7,262 nt of DNA from an uncultured Hungatella sp. (GCA_959018155.1 CAUEKH010000120.1:1-7262); one strand, 5' to 3'; shown: positions 1 through 6,855, numbered from the stretch's first letter. The notes: generated from the sequence alone by a model not told the origin. Numbers and translations are program-made.

Positions 1-1160
1 TTATTTTTATCCTGGCGACCACAGAGGTGCAGAAGATTCCTGTAACCGTCTTATCGCGCTGCCAGAGGTATGATTTTAAGCGCATAACAGTAGACACCAT
101 CGTAGAACATTTAAAGAAGCTGACGGCGGCGGAGCATATCCGGGTGGAGGACAAAGCGCTTTCCTATATCGCCAAGTCGGCCGACGGCGCCATGCGTGAC
201 GCGTTAAGCCTGTTAGACCAGTGCGTAGCGTTCCATTACGGAGAGGTGCTGACCTACGACAATGTGCTGGATGTGCTGGGGGCCGTAGATATCACGGTGT
301 TCAGCCAGCTGTTCCGGGCGGTTGTGGAGAACAGGACGAAAGACTGCATTAAGAGTCTGGAGGACATGGTGATCCAGGGACGGGAATTGGGCCAGTTTGT
401 GACAGATTTCATCTGGTATCTGCGCAATTTACTGATTACTAAGTCCGTGGATGACGCGGAGTCCATGCTCGATATGTCCACGGAAAATATGAATCTGCTA
501 AAAGAAGAGGCAGAACTCGTGGAGAGCGAGACACTGCTGCGCTATATCAGGGTATTTTCCGATTTATCGAACCAGCTTCGGTACGCAACGCAGAAGCGCG
601 TGCTGATCGAAGTGGCGTTAATCAGGCTGACACGTCCGCAGATGGAAGAGAATCTCGATTCCATTATAGAGCGGGTAAGAAAAATAGAACAACAGCTGGA
701 GGACGGTGTTTTTACCGTTGCACCGGATAAAGCCGCGGCTGCGGGAGGTGCAGGAGAAGGCGGAACGGGCGCTGTTCAGGCGCAGGCGGAGCCGCTGACA
801 CCGGCGGAGCGGGTTGCGCTTCCGAAGGGGCAGCTGGAAGATTTGAATATGGTCCGGAACGAATGGGGCAAGATTATCCGCGATTTGGGCGGACCGATAC
901 GGGCCAGCTTCCGGGACACGGTGGTTGAGCCGGCGGGAGAAGGCAGTCTCTGTGTCGTATTTACGGACCAGAATAATTTTGTGATCGGGAGCCGGCCGAC
1001 GACTCTCGGTGAGATAGAGAAGTATGTGGAAGACCACTACCAGAAGGCTATTTATTTCCGCGCCAGGTTAAAAGGCGGCGGAGAGAGGCTGGATACGATT
1101 TACGTAAGTGATGAGGAACTGAAAGAAACCATCCATATGGATATTACAATAGAAGATTAA
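1..1160 (+). CDS. dnaX: DNA polymerase III subunit gamma/tau, 5'-truncated by window edge
   Basis: This is the AAA+ clamp-loader subunit that loads the beta sliding clamp and ties polymerase to the replisome. The reading frame is open from base 3, and about 385 C-terminal residues are present. The first visible residues read LATTEVQKIPVTVLSRCQRY: sensor 1 (ATTE) followed by the SRC motif with the arginine finger (codon at 57-59). The Walker A, zinc and Walker B parts, roughly 150 residues in relatives, lie upstream of the window, so the GTG at 27 is an internal Val codon and not a start. After the lid comes the helical oligomerisation domain III (about 270-620), an Ala/Gly-rich linker (about 735-785), and a C-terminal globular domain (about 820-1150) of the kind that contacts polymerase alpha. 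One oddity is Val where ATTEP is usual. I see no A-AAA-AAG slippery site, so nothing suggests a frameshifted short gamma form. It leads the operon with ybaB and recR. Confidence 0.96.
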   Translation, partial: IFILATTEVQKIPVTVLSRCQRYDFKRITVDTIVEHLKKLTAAEHIRVEDKALSYIAKSADGAMRDALSLLDQCVAFHYGEVLTYDNVLDVLGAVDITVFSQLFRAVVENRTKDCIKSLEDMVIQGRELGQFVTDFIWYLRNLLITKSVDDAESMLDMSTENMNLLKEEAELVESETLLRYIRVFSDLSNQLRYATQKRVLIEVALIRLTRPQMEENLDSIIERVRKIEQQLEDGVFTVAPDKAAAAGGAGEGGTGAVQAQAEPLTPAERVALPKGQLEDLNMVRNEWGKIIRDLGGPIRASFRDTVVEPAGEGSLCVVFTDQNNFVIGSRPTTLGEIEKYVEDHYQKAIYFRARLKGGGERLDTIYVSDEELKETIHMDITIED

Positions 1161-1185
1161 CAGAGATGACAGGAGGAGACACACC

Positions 1186-1539
1186 ATGGCAAAACGTGGC
1201 GGTTTTCCAGGCGGAATGCCTGGCAATATGAATAATTTGATGAAGCAGGCTCAGAGAATGCAGCGTCAGATGGAAGAGACGACGAAGGAGCTGGAGAATA
1301 AAGAGTATACGGCGACAGCCGGCGGCGGCGCCGTTTCGGTTACCGTTTCCGGTAAGAAGGAAGTGACAGCCGTGAAGCTGACAGAGGAAGTCGTGGATCC
1401 GGATGATATTGAGATGCTGGAAGACTTAATCATGGCAGCTACAAATGAAGCATTCCGTCAGATGGAGGAGGAGAGCAGCGCGGCAATGGCGAAGCTGACC
1501 GGCGGCCTTGGCGGCATGGGCGGAGGCTTACCCTTCTAA
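1186..1539 (+). CDS. ebfC: YbaB/EbfC family nucleoid-associated protein
   Basis: This small cytoplasmic DNA-binding protein (117 aa, normal length for the family) forms dimers thought to grip DNA like tweezers. It is almost always encoded between dnaX and recR, as here. The Gly/Met-rich N-terminus (residues 5-18) leads into a long amphipathic helix (about 17-40, [20 protein letters not shown]). A strand-rich core follows (about 42-70), with a [15 protein letters not shown] segment and the conserved [13 protein letters not shown] stretch (about 71-83), then a second helix. The tail is Gly/Met-rich ([12 protein letters not shown]). The ATG at 1186 is supported by AGGAGG at 1171-1176, 9 nt upstream, and the gene begins 25 bp after dnaX. 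The family assignment is firm from motifs and context. A role at recombination or repair sites beside RecR is suggested by the gene neighbourhood, not by the sequence. Confidence 0.95.
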   Translation: MAKRGGFPGGMPGNMNNLMKQAQRMQRQMEETTKELENKEYTATAGGGAVSVTVSGKKEVTAVKLTEEVVDPDDIEMLEDLIMAATNEAFRQMEEESSAAMAKLTGGLGGMGGGLPF

Positions 1540-1541
1540 TC

Positions 1542-2138
1542 ATGGATTACTACAGCAGTCAGATAACGAAATTAATTGATGAACTTTCAAAGCTTCCGGG
1601 TATAGGCAGTAAATCCGCGCAGCGTCTGGCATTTCATATTATCAATATGCCGGAAGAGCAGGTGATGAGCCTGGCCTCGTCTATCACGGAGGCAAAGCAC
1701 AATGTCCATTACTGCAGGGAGTGTTTTACCCTTACAGATCAGGAACTGTGCCCGATCTGTAAGAGTGAAAAGCGCAACCATAAAGTTATCATGGTTGTGG
1801 AAGATACAAGGGATTTAGCGGCGTATGAAAAAACAGGGAAGTATGATGGCGTCTATCACGTACTTCACGGAGCAATTTCCCCGATGCTCGGTATCGGTCC
1901 GGGCGATATTAAACTGAAGGAACTGATGCAGAGACTCCAGGGAGATATTGACGAAGTGATTATAGCCACCAACTCCAGCCTTGAGGGGGAAACAACAGCC
2001 ATGTATTTGAGCAAGCTTATTAAACCGACAGGAATCCGTGTGACGCGGATCGCCAGCGGCGTGCCGGTTGGGGGCGACTTGGAATACATAGATGAAGTGA
2101 CATTACTGCGGGCCCTTGAAGGCCGGATTGAACTGTAA
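1542..2138 (+). CDS. recR: Recombination mediator protein RecR
   Basis: RecR works with RecO (and RecF) to load RecA on SSB-coated single-stranded DNA at gaps and stalled forks. The 198-residue length is standard and all family parts are intact. There is an N-terminal helix-hairpin-helix with [11 protein letters not shown] (18-28), and a zinc finger with Cys58, Cys61, Cys70 and Cys73 (CREC...CPIC). The Toprim domain runs from about 81 to 177, with VVEDTRD (85-91, acidic Glu87), the [12 protein letters not shown] loop and ATNSSLEGE (142-150). The C-terminal segment is [20 protein letters not shown]. The ATG lies 2 bp after the ebfC stop. Its likely Shine-Dalgarno, GGAGG at 1522-1526, sits inside the ebfC coding sequence about 15 nt upstream, which is long and suggests translational coupling to ebfC. 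No truncation or missing key residue is seen. Confidence 0.98.
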   Translation: MDYYSSQITKLIDELSKLPGIGSKSAQRLAFHIINMPEEQVMSLASSITEAKHNVHYCRECFTLTDQELCPICKSEKRNHKVIMVVEDTRDLAAYEKTGKYDGVYHVLHGAISPMLGIGPGDIKLKELMQRLQGDIDEVIIATNSSLEGETTAMYLSKLIKPTGIRVTRIASGVPVGGDLEYIDEVTLLRALEGRIEL

Positions 2139-2168
2139 CTCATTAACCTTGTCAGGAGATGCAAAAGA

Positions 2169-4820
2169 ATGGATAAGTACGAGTTTAATATCAAAGTTGA
2201 ACAGATAAAGAAGCTTGTCGGCAAAAGCGATTATGAGACAGCCATGAAGATTGCCGATACCATCGACTGGAGACGGGTGCGTAATACCAATCTGCTGTCC
2301 ATGGTAGCCATGGTGTATGAAAAAAATGAAGATTATGAGGAAGCCAGAGAGATTCTTCTCCTGGCCTTTGAACGTGCGCCAATTGGAAAACGACTTCTCT
2401 ACAAGCTGGCAGAACTGGCGTTGAAAGAGGGAAATATTGATGAGGCGGAAGCGTATTACCGGGAGTTCTGCGATTTGGCGGGAGACGACCCGAGACAGCA
2501 GCTTCTGCGATACCTCATATTGAAGGCAAAGGGTGCGCCTGCTCAGCAGCTTATCCATTCTCTTGAGTCGTATACGAGCCAGGAAATTGACGAGAAATGG
2601 CTGTATGAACTGGCTGAACTTTACAGCCTTGCCGGAATGACTGCTCAGTGTGTGGAGACATGTGATAAGATCATGCTGATGTTTGGTCTTGGACAATACG
2701 TGGAACAGGCCATGGATCTGAAGACTCAGTATGCCCCGCTCTCTTCTTACCAGATGGATCTGGTGGAGAACCGTGATAAGTATGAGGCCAAGCTTCGGGC
2801 GGTTGAGCAGGAGTACGGCCTTGGCGGTAACCGGAACAGTGAGAATGTCCAGGAAGAGGAATATTACGGCGGGCCGGACAATATTCAGAATATGCCGGAA
2901 CAGCAGGGGTATTATGAAGAAGAGATTACCGCGAGGATGGAGGAAGCCGCTGTTCAGGAGAATTTAGCCAGAGAGATGTCGAGATTCACCTATCAGGAAC
3001 CGGCGCCGCAGCCGGTTACAAGGCTGGAGAGAACCAGAGTCCTCGACGATATCCGCCGCGTCGGCCATCCGGCCGGCCGCAATATGGGATACGGCGAAGA
3101 AGAGGCGGCTGCCGGTTACGCGGAGCCTGTCTCCTATGGCACAGCAGGCTATTCGCCTGAGTATGAGGACGGCCAGCCGGAAGAATATGGTTCGGTTGAA
3201 GTCGGAGTGGTTGAAGATGATCCGGAGTATGGCTATTCTGCCGGTTTAACCGGAACTTCACGGATGGCGGGCACTCCTGGCCGGATGGCGGCAGCGATGC
3301 CGAGGCCTCATGGCGTTATGTATATGCCGGTTGAGGACGAGTACACGGACTACGGTAATCAGCCGGAAGCCGGATATGAGGAAGAGCAGTATGGAGAAAA
3401 TGCAGCAGAACCATATACTGAGGAAGTCTATCCGGATGAAGAATATGAAGGCAAGCCATATTTAAATGACCAGGATTCTGCCGGGGATTATCCGGAAGAA
3501 CCATACGTCAGGGATGAGGCGGCCGATTATATCAATGATGTGCCGGCTGGTGATGGTTCAGCCAATATTCCGGTAAATGATGCCCCAACTGCGGAGGCGT
3601 CAGAAACCGTTCCTTTATCCGCAACGGAGCAGCCGGAGGATGAATGGCCGGGGATTGAAGATATTGATGGGGAAGATGCAGAAGATGAGGCCCCGATCTT
3701 AAATCACCTGATGATAGAGGCGAGAACACCTGAAAAAGGCCTTCAGACAGCCGTGGAGGCGTTAAAGCAGATTCATAAGGAGACCGGATCGAAGAATCCC
3801 GTCGCCAGGATTACCGGATCGAAGCTGTCGAGGCGCGGTGTCATGGCGTCCGCAGAAAAACTGGCGGGCAAGGACCTGGTGATTGAAGAAGCCGGTGATT
3901 TAACCGATGAGGCGCTTACAGAATTAAATGAACTGATGACGCGGGATACCAGCGGCATGATAGTCGTGCTGATCGACAATCCACGCCAGATGGAACAACT
4001 TCACAGGGAACATCCGTCACTGGCCAGTAAATTCGAGTGCATTGGAAGCGGCGAGGCAGCGCCTGCGCCTGTTCCAAAAGCAGAAGAACCCAAAAACAGG
4101 GCGGCAGTTCGTCCGCTTTACCCGGAGAAACGCCAGAGTGAGGCGCCGGTGAAGAGAGCGCCGGAAGAACCATACGGCGAAGAATCATATGGTGAAGAAC
4201 CATACAGTGAAAAAACGTATAGTGAAAAACCGTACAGTGAAAAAACGTACGGTGAAAAACCATACAGTGAAGAGCCATATAGTGAAGAATCGTATGAAAA
4301 GAGCGCGTACGAAGACAATCCATATGAGGAAGCTGCATATGGAGAAGAAAGCTATGAGGAAGAACCGGAAGAGGCCCCAACTGCGAAAAAAGAGAAATCA
4401 GGCGGCTTCTGGAAGCGTAAGAAACCGGTTTATGAGGAACTGGAACCAGAGGAATCGTATGAAGACGGCGATTACTATGAAGAAGAGCCGGATGATGGAT
4501 ACTCTGTCCGGAACGAAGAAGGACCCGGAAGCCATGGGGAAGAGATGGATATTGACGAATTCGCCCAGTACGCGTGCCGTTATGCCAATGAGATTGACTG
4601 CAGCATAACAGGAAAGAGTATGCTGGCCCTGTATGAGCGGATTGAGATCATGGAGGAAGACAGTATTCCTCTGACCCGTGAAAATGCCGAGGCGTTGATA
4701 GAAGAAGCGGCCGACCGTGCCGAGAAACCCTCTTTCGGAAAACGGATTAAGGGAATCTTTTCTTCTAAATACGATAAGGACGGCCTTCTTATTTTGAAAG
4801 AAGAACATTTTATCTATTAA
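2169..4820 (+). CDS. Large acidic TPR protein with Tyr-rich repeats and a degenerate, split SpoVK/CbxX-like AAA+ module
   Basis: I know no named function for this 883-residue protein. Residues 1-190 are helical TPR-like repeats (for example YEEAREILLLAFERAP at 56-71 and EGNIDEAEAYYREF at 87-100). Residues 220-506 are acidic, Tyr/Glu/Pro/Gly-rich and probably disordered. Residues 507-625 look like the second half of a SpoVK/CbxX AAA+ domain: DLVIEEAGDL (569-578) sits where hhhhDEAY.L occurs, and MIVVLIDNPRQMEQL...HPSLASKF (597-622) resembles the MVVILAGY...NPGL.SRF stretch. There is no Walker A, and Asp-Glu is Glu-Glu, so ATP hydrolysis is unlikely. A disordered insertion (about 626-791) holds 13 Tyr pentapeptides and a basic patch (KKEKSGGFWKRKKP, 740-753). 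Residues 793-883 (MDIDEFAQYACRYANEIDCSI...) resemble the AAA+ lid. There is no signal peptide or membrane helix, so it is probably cytoplasmic. The ATG is supported by AGGAG at 2154-2158, 10 nt upstream, and the gene starts 30 bp after recR. A scaffold or adaptor role is inference. The gene itself is certain; the AAA+ reading is moderately sure. Confidence 0.9.
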   Translation: MDKYEFNIKVEQIKKLVGKSDYETAMKIADTIDWRRVRNTNLLSMVAMVYEKNEDYEEAREILLLAFERAPIGKRLLYKLAELALKEGNIDEAEAYYREFCDLAGDDPRQQLLRYLILKAKGAPAQQLIHSLESYTSQEIDEKWLYELAELYSLAGMTAQCVETCDKIMLMFGLGQYVEQAMDLKTQYAPLSSYQMDLVENRDKYEAKLRAVEQEYGLGGNRNSENVQEEEYYGGPDNIQNMPEQQGYYEEEITARMEEAAVQENLAREMSRFTYQEPAPQPVTRLERTRVLDDIRRVGHPAGRNMGYGEEEAAAGYAEPVSYGTAGYSPEYEDGQPEEYGSVEVGVVEDDPEYGYSAGLTGTSRMAGTPGRMAAAMPRPHGVMYMPVEDEYTDYGNQPEAGYEEEQYGENAAEPYTEEVYPDEEYEGKPYLNDQDSAGDYPEEPYVRDEAADYINDVPAGDGSANIPVNDAPTAEASETVPLSATEQPEDEWPGIEDIDGEDAEDEAPILNHLMIEARTPEKGLQTAVEALKQIHKETGSKNPVARITGSKLSRRGVMASAEKLAGKDLVIEEAGDLTDEALTELNELMTRDTSGMIVVLIDNPRQMEQLHREHPSLASKFECIGSGEAAPAPVPKAEEPKNRAAVRPLYPEKRQSEAPVKRAPEEPYGEESYGEEPYSEKTYSEKPYSEKTYGEKPYSEEPYSEESYEKSAYEDNPYEEAAYGEESYEEEPEEAPTAKKEKSGGFWKRKKPVYEELEPEESYEDGDYYEEEPDDGYSVRNEEGPGSHGEEMDIDEFAQYACRYANEIDCSITGKSMLALYERIEIMEEDSIPLTRENAEALIEEAADRAEKPSFGKRIKGIFSSKYDKDGLLILKEEHFIY
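4164..4358 (+). repeat. In-frame 15-bp tandem repeat encoding 13 Tyr pentapeptides
   Basis: Residues 666-730 of the large protein form 13 consecutive pentads of the pattern E-[E/K]-x-Tyr-[G/S/E], with Tyr at the fourth position of every one (669, 674, 679 and so on to 729). The third position is P, S, P, T, P, T, P, P, S, A, P, A, S, so the middle part has a ten-residue higher order (EKTYSEKPYS). The DNA units are 15 bp long and closely similar in 4194-4290 (forms such as agtgaaaaaccgtac) but more diverged towards the 3' end. The array is an exact multiple of three, so unit gain or loss would keep the frame. It also creates long open frames on the other frames and strand, which I regard as shadows. 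Confidence 0.93.
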
Positions 4821-4849
4821 TTTCAATTTCAATGATTAACACGATGGAG

Positions 4850-4885
4850 GGTGCCAGATCCACTTGTGAGAGCGGGGCTGGCACC
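4850..4885. repeat. 8-bp perfect inverted repeat (GGTGCCAG / CTGGCACC)
   Basis: GGTGCCAG at 4850-4857 is exactly complementary to CTGGCACC at 4878-4885, with a 20-nt loop; a G-T pair (4849/4886) can extend it. It lies 29 bp after the stop of the large protein and 27 bp before the HAD start. It is not followed by a T-run (the next bases are TAATATAATC), so it is a poor intrinsic terminator. It could be a weak or attenuating structure, an mRNA stabiliser, an operator-like site, or one copy of a dispersed palindromic element. Confidence 0.6.
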
Positions 4886-4894
4886 TAATATAAT
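4866..4894 (+). promoter_or_regulatory. Possible sigma-A promoter for the HAD phosphatase gene
   Basis: A perfect -10 hexamer TATAAT is at 4889-4894. With a 17-bp spacer the -35 would be GTGAGA (4866-4871), a 4/6 match to TTGACA, lying in the loop of the inverted repeat. Transcription would begin near 4901, leaving a leader of only about 12 nt that would barely include the GGAGAG ribosome binding site (4904-4909). The perfect -10 supports it; the weak -35 and short leader speak against it. Confidence 0.4.
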
Positions 4895-4912
4895 CTGTTT
4901 TATGGAGAGTAA

Positions 4913-5743
4913 ATGGTGGACATCAGATTAATAGCACTGGATTTAGATGGAACTCTGCTTGACAGCCAGAAGCGGTTGTCGGTGAGAAACAGGGAAGTTC
5001 TGGAGGAATGCTTAAGACGCGGGATCCATATCGTTCCGACGACGGGCCGCACAGTAGACGGTATTCCTGATATGATAAAAGAGATCCCGGGAATACGGTA
5101 TGCAATCACGACCAATGGCGCTGTGATTGAAGACATGGAAGAGAAGAGGACGCTTGAAACGAAACTTCTTCCGTGGGAAACAGCAGTGGAACTTTTTGAG
5201 GCCGTATCCCAATATCATGTAATGTATGATGCGTATATAGACAGGAGAGGGGTCACAGAGCCCCGTTTCTTTGATCATCTTGCAGAGTATGGGATTCCGT
5301 CCCAGCTGCAGGGCCTGATACGGGCGACGAGAGACGTATATCCCAGTATTATCGAACATGTGAAGAATACAAAAAAGCCTGTGGAAAAAGTAAACTTTTT
5401 CTTTTCCGATATGGAAGAACGGGAGAGGGTCAGAAAGGCTCTGGAGCCGCGGGAGGATATTTTAATCACATCCTCTATGCCATTTAATCTGGAACTGAAT
5501 GCCATGGGGGCGACAAAAGGCGGAGGGATTCTGCGCCTGGCTGCTCATCTGGGACTTAAGAGGGAACAGACCATGGCAATTGGAGACGGAGAAAATGATT
5601 TCTCCATGATAAAGGACGCCGGAATCGGAGTTGCCATGAAAAATGCAATCCCGGCCCTTCACAAAATTGCAGACTATATTACGGACACAAATGACGAAGA
5701 TGGGGTGGCCTCGGCTATTTCCCATTTCGTTGGATTGCGGTAA
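4913..5743 (+). CDS. Cof-type HAD-IIB family phosphatase
   Basis: This is a cytoplasmic haloacid-dehalogenase-superfamily hydrolase of the Cof/YidA type, typically acting on sugar phosphates or other small phosphorylated metabolites; the substrate cannot be read from sequence. The 276-residue length fits the family. Motif I is LDLDGTLLD, with nucleophile Asp10 and acid/base Asp12. Motif II is PTTGR (42-46, Thr44 likely). Motif III is Lys202 (ATKGGG), and motif IV is GDGENDFSM (224-232) with the metal-binding acidic residues. The C2-type cap lies about 85-190. All catalytic positions are present, so it should be active. The start is ambiguous: the ATG at 4913 is only 3 nt after GGAGAG (4904-4909; 5 nt after the GGAG core), while the GTG at 4916 has a better 8-nt gap from GGAG, and the two differ by a single Met. 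The inverted repeat and TATAAT upstream suggest it may be transcribed partly on its own. Confidence 0.95.
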   Translation: MVDIRLIALDLDGTLLDSQKRLSVRNREVLEECLRRGIHIVPTTGRTVDGIPDMIKEIPGIRYAITTNGAVIEDMEEKRTLETKLLPWETAVELFEAVSQYHVMYDAYIDRRGVTEPRFFDHLAEYGIPSQLQGLIRATRDVYPSIIEHVKNTKKPVEKVNFFFSDMEERERVRKALEPREDILITSSMPFNLELNAMGATKGGGILRLAAHLGLKREQTMAIGDGENDFSMIKDAGIGVAMKNAIPALHKIADYITDTNDEDGVASAISHFVGLR

Positions 5744-5760
5744 GCTGCGCGAAGCGTACT

Positions 5761-5816
5761 TTACCGTGAGCGGGCGGTGACAGAGATACATCAGAACTGG
5801 TCATCGCCTGCGAGGC
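5761..5816 (+). other. Two small hairpins in the HAD-cvpA intergenic gap
   Basis: In the 94-bp gap, TTACCG (5761-5766) can pair with CGGTGA (5775-5780), giving 6 pairs including one G-T, with an 8-nt loop. GCCT (5806-5809) can pair with AGGC (5813-5816) around a 3-nt loop. Neither is followed by a T-run, so I do not call a terminator, and I see no convincing promoter here. The next gene is probably read through from the HAD gene. Such short stems can arise by chance. Confidence 0.25.
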
Positions 5817-5837
5817 AGAATATTAGCGAGGAATTAT

Positions 5838-6599
5838 ATGGAAAACTGGTTATCGATTGTAGTTGGAGTCTATTTACTGTCCATGGTGCTCTACGGGCAC
5901 TACAGGGGATTTATCCGGCTGGTGGTATCTGTGGCGGCTCTGATTGCGGCGCTGACTATTGTACACGTATCAATGCCAAAGGTCACGGAGTATTTAAATG
6001 AGAATACAACCATCCGTCAGACGCTGACTGAAAATATGAAGAAAGCGGCAGGACTGGGTTCTTCAGATGCGGATGAATCTGATGAGAGCAACACAGAAGA
6101 GGGCGATACAGAGGGAAGTAACGCGGAGGAAGGTCTTCCGGCCATGCAGAGGCTGGCCATTGAAAATATGGAACTCCCACAGAGTTTAAAGAAGGCCCTG
6201 ATTGAAAATAACAACAGCGAGGTTTATGAACTTCTGGGAGTCAATGCCTTTGCGGACTACGTCGGAAGCTATCTGGCCGATTTAATCTTAAATACAGTCG
6301 GTTCTGTTCTTCTGTTTGCTGTTGTCTATCTTGTAATCCGTCTGGTGGTGCGCTGGCTCGACTTAATTGCGCGGCTTCCCATCCTGTCTGGTGTGAATAA
6401 ACTTGCAGGCGCGTTGCTTGGCGGCGTTGAGGGACTCCTTTTCCTGTGGATTCTCTGCCTGATCGTTACAGCCTGTTCAGGGACATCCTGGGGAATGGTT
6501 TTGATTCGGCAGATAGAAGCAAGTAAATGGCTGACCTTTTTATATGAGAACAATTTACTCAACGCAGTCTTTTTAAGTATGCTTCACGGGATCTTTTAA
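5838..6599 (+). CDS. CvpA-family integral membrane protein
   Basis: This 253-residue protein resembles the CvpA (colicin V production) family of small multi-pass inner-membrane proteins, whose biochemical role is poorly defined. It has four likely membrane segments: about 4-20 (WLSIVVGVYLLSMVLYG), 25-45 (FIRLVVSVAALIAALTIVHV), 148-172 (DLILNTVGSVLLFAVVYLVIRL) and 192-212 (ALLGGVEGLLFLWILCLIVTA). The family hallmark YRGFIR after the first segment and the LNKLAGALLGG-like stretch (here VNKLAGALLGGVEGL, 186-200) are both visible. Between segments 2 and 3 there is an acidic Ser/Asp/Glu-rich stretch (75-99) within a roughly 100-residue soluble loop. The ATG at 5838 is supported by GAGGAA at 5828-5833. 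It is the last gene before the terminator and rRNA operon. The CvpA assignment is by fold pattern and motif memory; a specific role is unknown. Confidence 0.85.
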   Translation: MENWLSIVVGVYLLSMVLYGHYRGFIRLVVSVAALIAALTIVHVSMPKVTEYLNENTTIRQTLTENMKKAAGLGSSDADESDESNTEEGDTEGSNAEEGLPAMQRLAIENMELPQSLKKALIENNNSEVYELLGVNAFADYVGSYLADLILNTVGSVLLFAVVYLVIRLVVRWLDLIARLPILSGVNKLAGALLGGVEGLLFLWILCLIVTACSGTSWGMVLIRQIEASKWLTFLYENNLLNAVFLSMLHGIF

Positions 6600-6630
6600 C
6601 ATTAAATTGTAGAAATCATATATTCAATTA

Positions 6631-6679
6631 AGACAAATCCTCAAATTCTGGGTAAAACCCATGATTTGAGGATTTGTTT
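6631..6679 (+). terminator. Strong hairpin, probable rho-independent terminator after the cvpA-like gene
   Basis: ACAAATCCTCAAAT (6633-6646) is a perfect 14-bp complement of ATTTGAGGATTTGT (6664-6677). The stem continues inward, after one G-T pair and one C-T mismatch, with TGGGT (6649-6653) pairing ACCCA (6657-6661) around a 3-nt loop, and outward with a G-T and an A-T pair. It starts 31 bp after the stop codon at 6599. The 3' T-tract is weak (TTTGTTTAACT), so termination may be incomplete or bidirectional. It separates the protein-coding unit from the rRNA promoters. Confidence 0.75.
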
Positions 6680-6775
6680 AACTACCACAAAATATAGAAA
6701 TTATCAGTAAAATCGGGCATATCTAGTGGTACATAAGTTTGCGGAAAAATTGTTTGAAAAAATAATACAAATCGC
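6680..6775 (+). promoter_or_regulatory. AT-rich region upstream of rrn P1, with UP-element-like A-tracts
   Basis: There is no gene here. Positions 6741-6770 contain A-tracts (GGAAAAATTG, GAAAAAATAATAC) directly upstream of the P1 -35, the position where UP elements bind the RNA polymerase alpha C-terminal domain at rRNA promoters. TACCAC (6683-6688) could pair with GTGGTA (6726-6731) across 37 nt, which I consider probably chance. Nothing else is recognisable. Confidence 0.5.
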
Positions 6776-6804
6776 TTGACATTCTTTTGGGAACGTGATA
6801 TATT
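6776..6804 (+). promoter_or_regulatory. rRNA operon promoter P1 (sigma-A, extended -10)
   Basis: A perfect -35 TTGACA (6776-6781) is followed by a 17-bp spacer and -10 TATATT (6799-6804, 5/6). TG at 6796-6797 gives an extended TGn -10. The start site is expected near 6811. The nearly optimal elements and the upstream A-tracts are typical of rRNA promoters. Confidence 0.88.
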
Positions 6805-6838
6805 ATAAATCCAGCACGGGGTAACAGCCATGCAGGGA

Positions 6839-6855
6839 TTAGCCGAAAAGGCTGA
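6839..6855 (+). other. Small hairpin between rrn P1 and P2
   Basis: TTAGCC (6839-6844) can pair with GGCTGA (6850-6855), 6 pairs including one T-G, around a GAAAA loop. It would form in P1 transcripts only. It is followed by the A-rich stretch 6856-6873, not by T residues, so it is not a terminator. Its role is unknown and it may be chance. Confidence 0.35.

Noticed and set aside
27..29. GTG at 27 as the start of dnaX
   Set aside because: The frame is open upstream to the window edge and encodes the conserved FILATTE sensor-1 residues, so the gene is truncated and this is an internal Val codon.
670..700. A possible programmed frameshift site in dnaX (A-rich GTAAGAAAAATAGAAC)
   Set aside because: The frame does not place an X-XXY-YYZ heptamer such as A-AAA-AAG in the zero frame, and no following stimulatory stem is obvious.
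2103..2696. A 197-codon open frame on the - strand
   Set aside because: It lies opposite the end of recR and the TPR part of the large gene, both well supported. Its translation has no recognisable domain.
3916..4380. Open frames on the - strand (3916-4380 and 4118-4318) and a Lys-rich + frame (4189-4608) over the repeat region
   Set aside because: They arise from the 15-bp periodic DNA of the large protein. Their translations are low-complexity mirrors of the repeat, with no family motif, and the + frame 1 gene fully explains the DNA.
4821..4912. A riboswitch or small RNA gene in the gap before the HAD gene
   Set aside because: Only a simple 8-bp stem with an unstructured 20-nt loop is seen; no known aptamer core is recognisable in 92 nt.
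5777..6001. A 74-codon + strand frame overlapping the start of the CvpA-like gene
   Set aside because: It overlaps a better frame with a ribosome binding site and membrane segments, and has no motif of its own.
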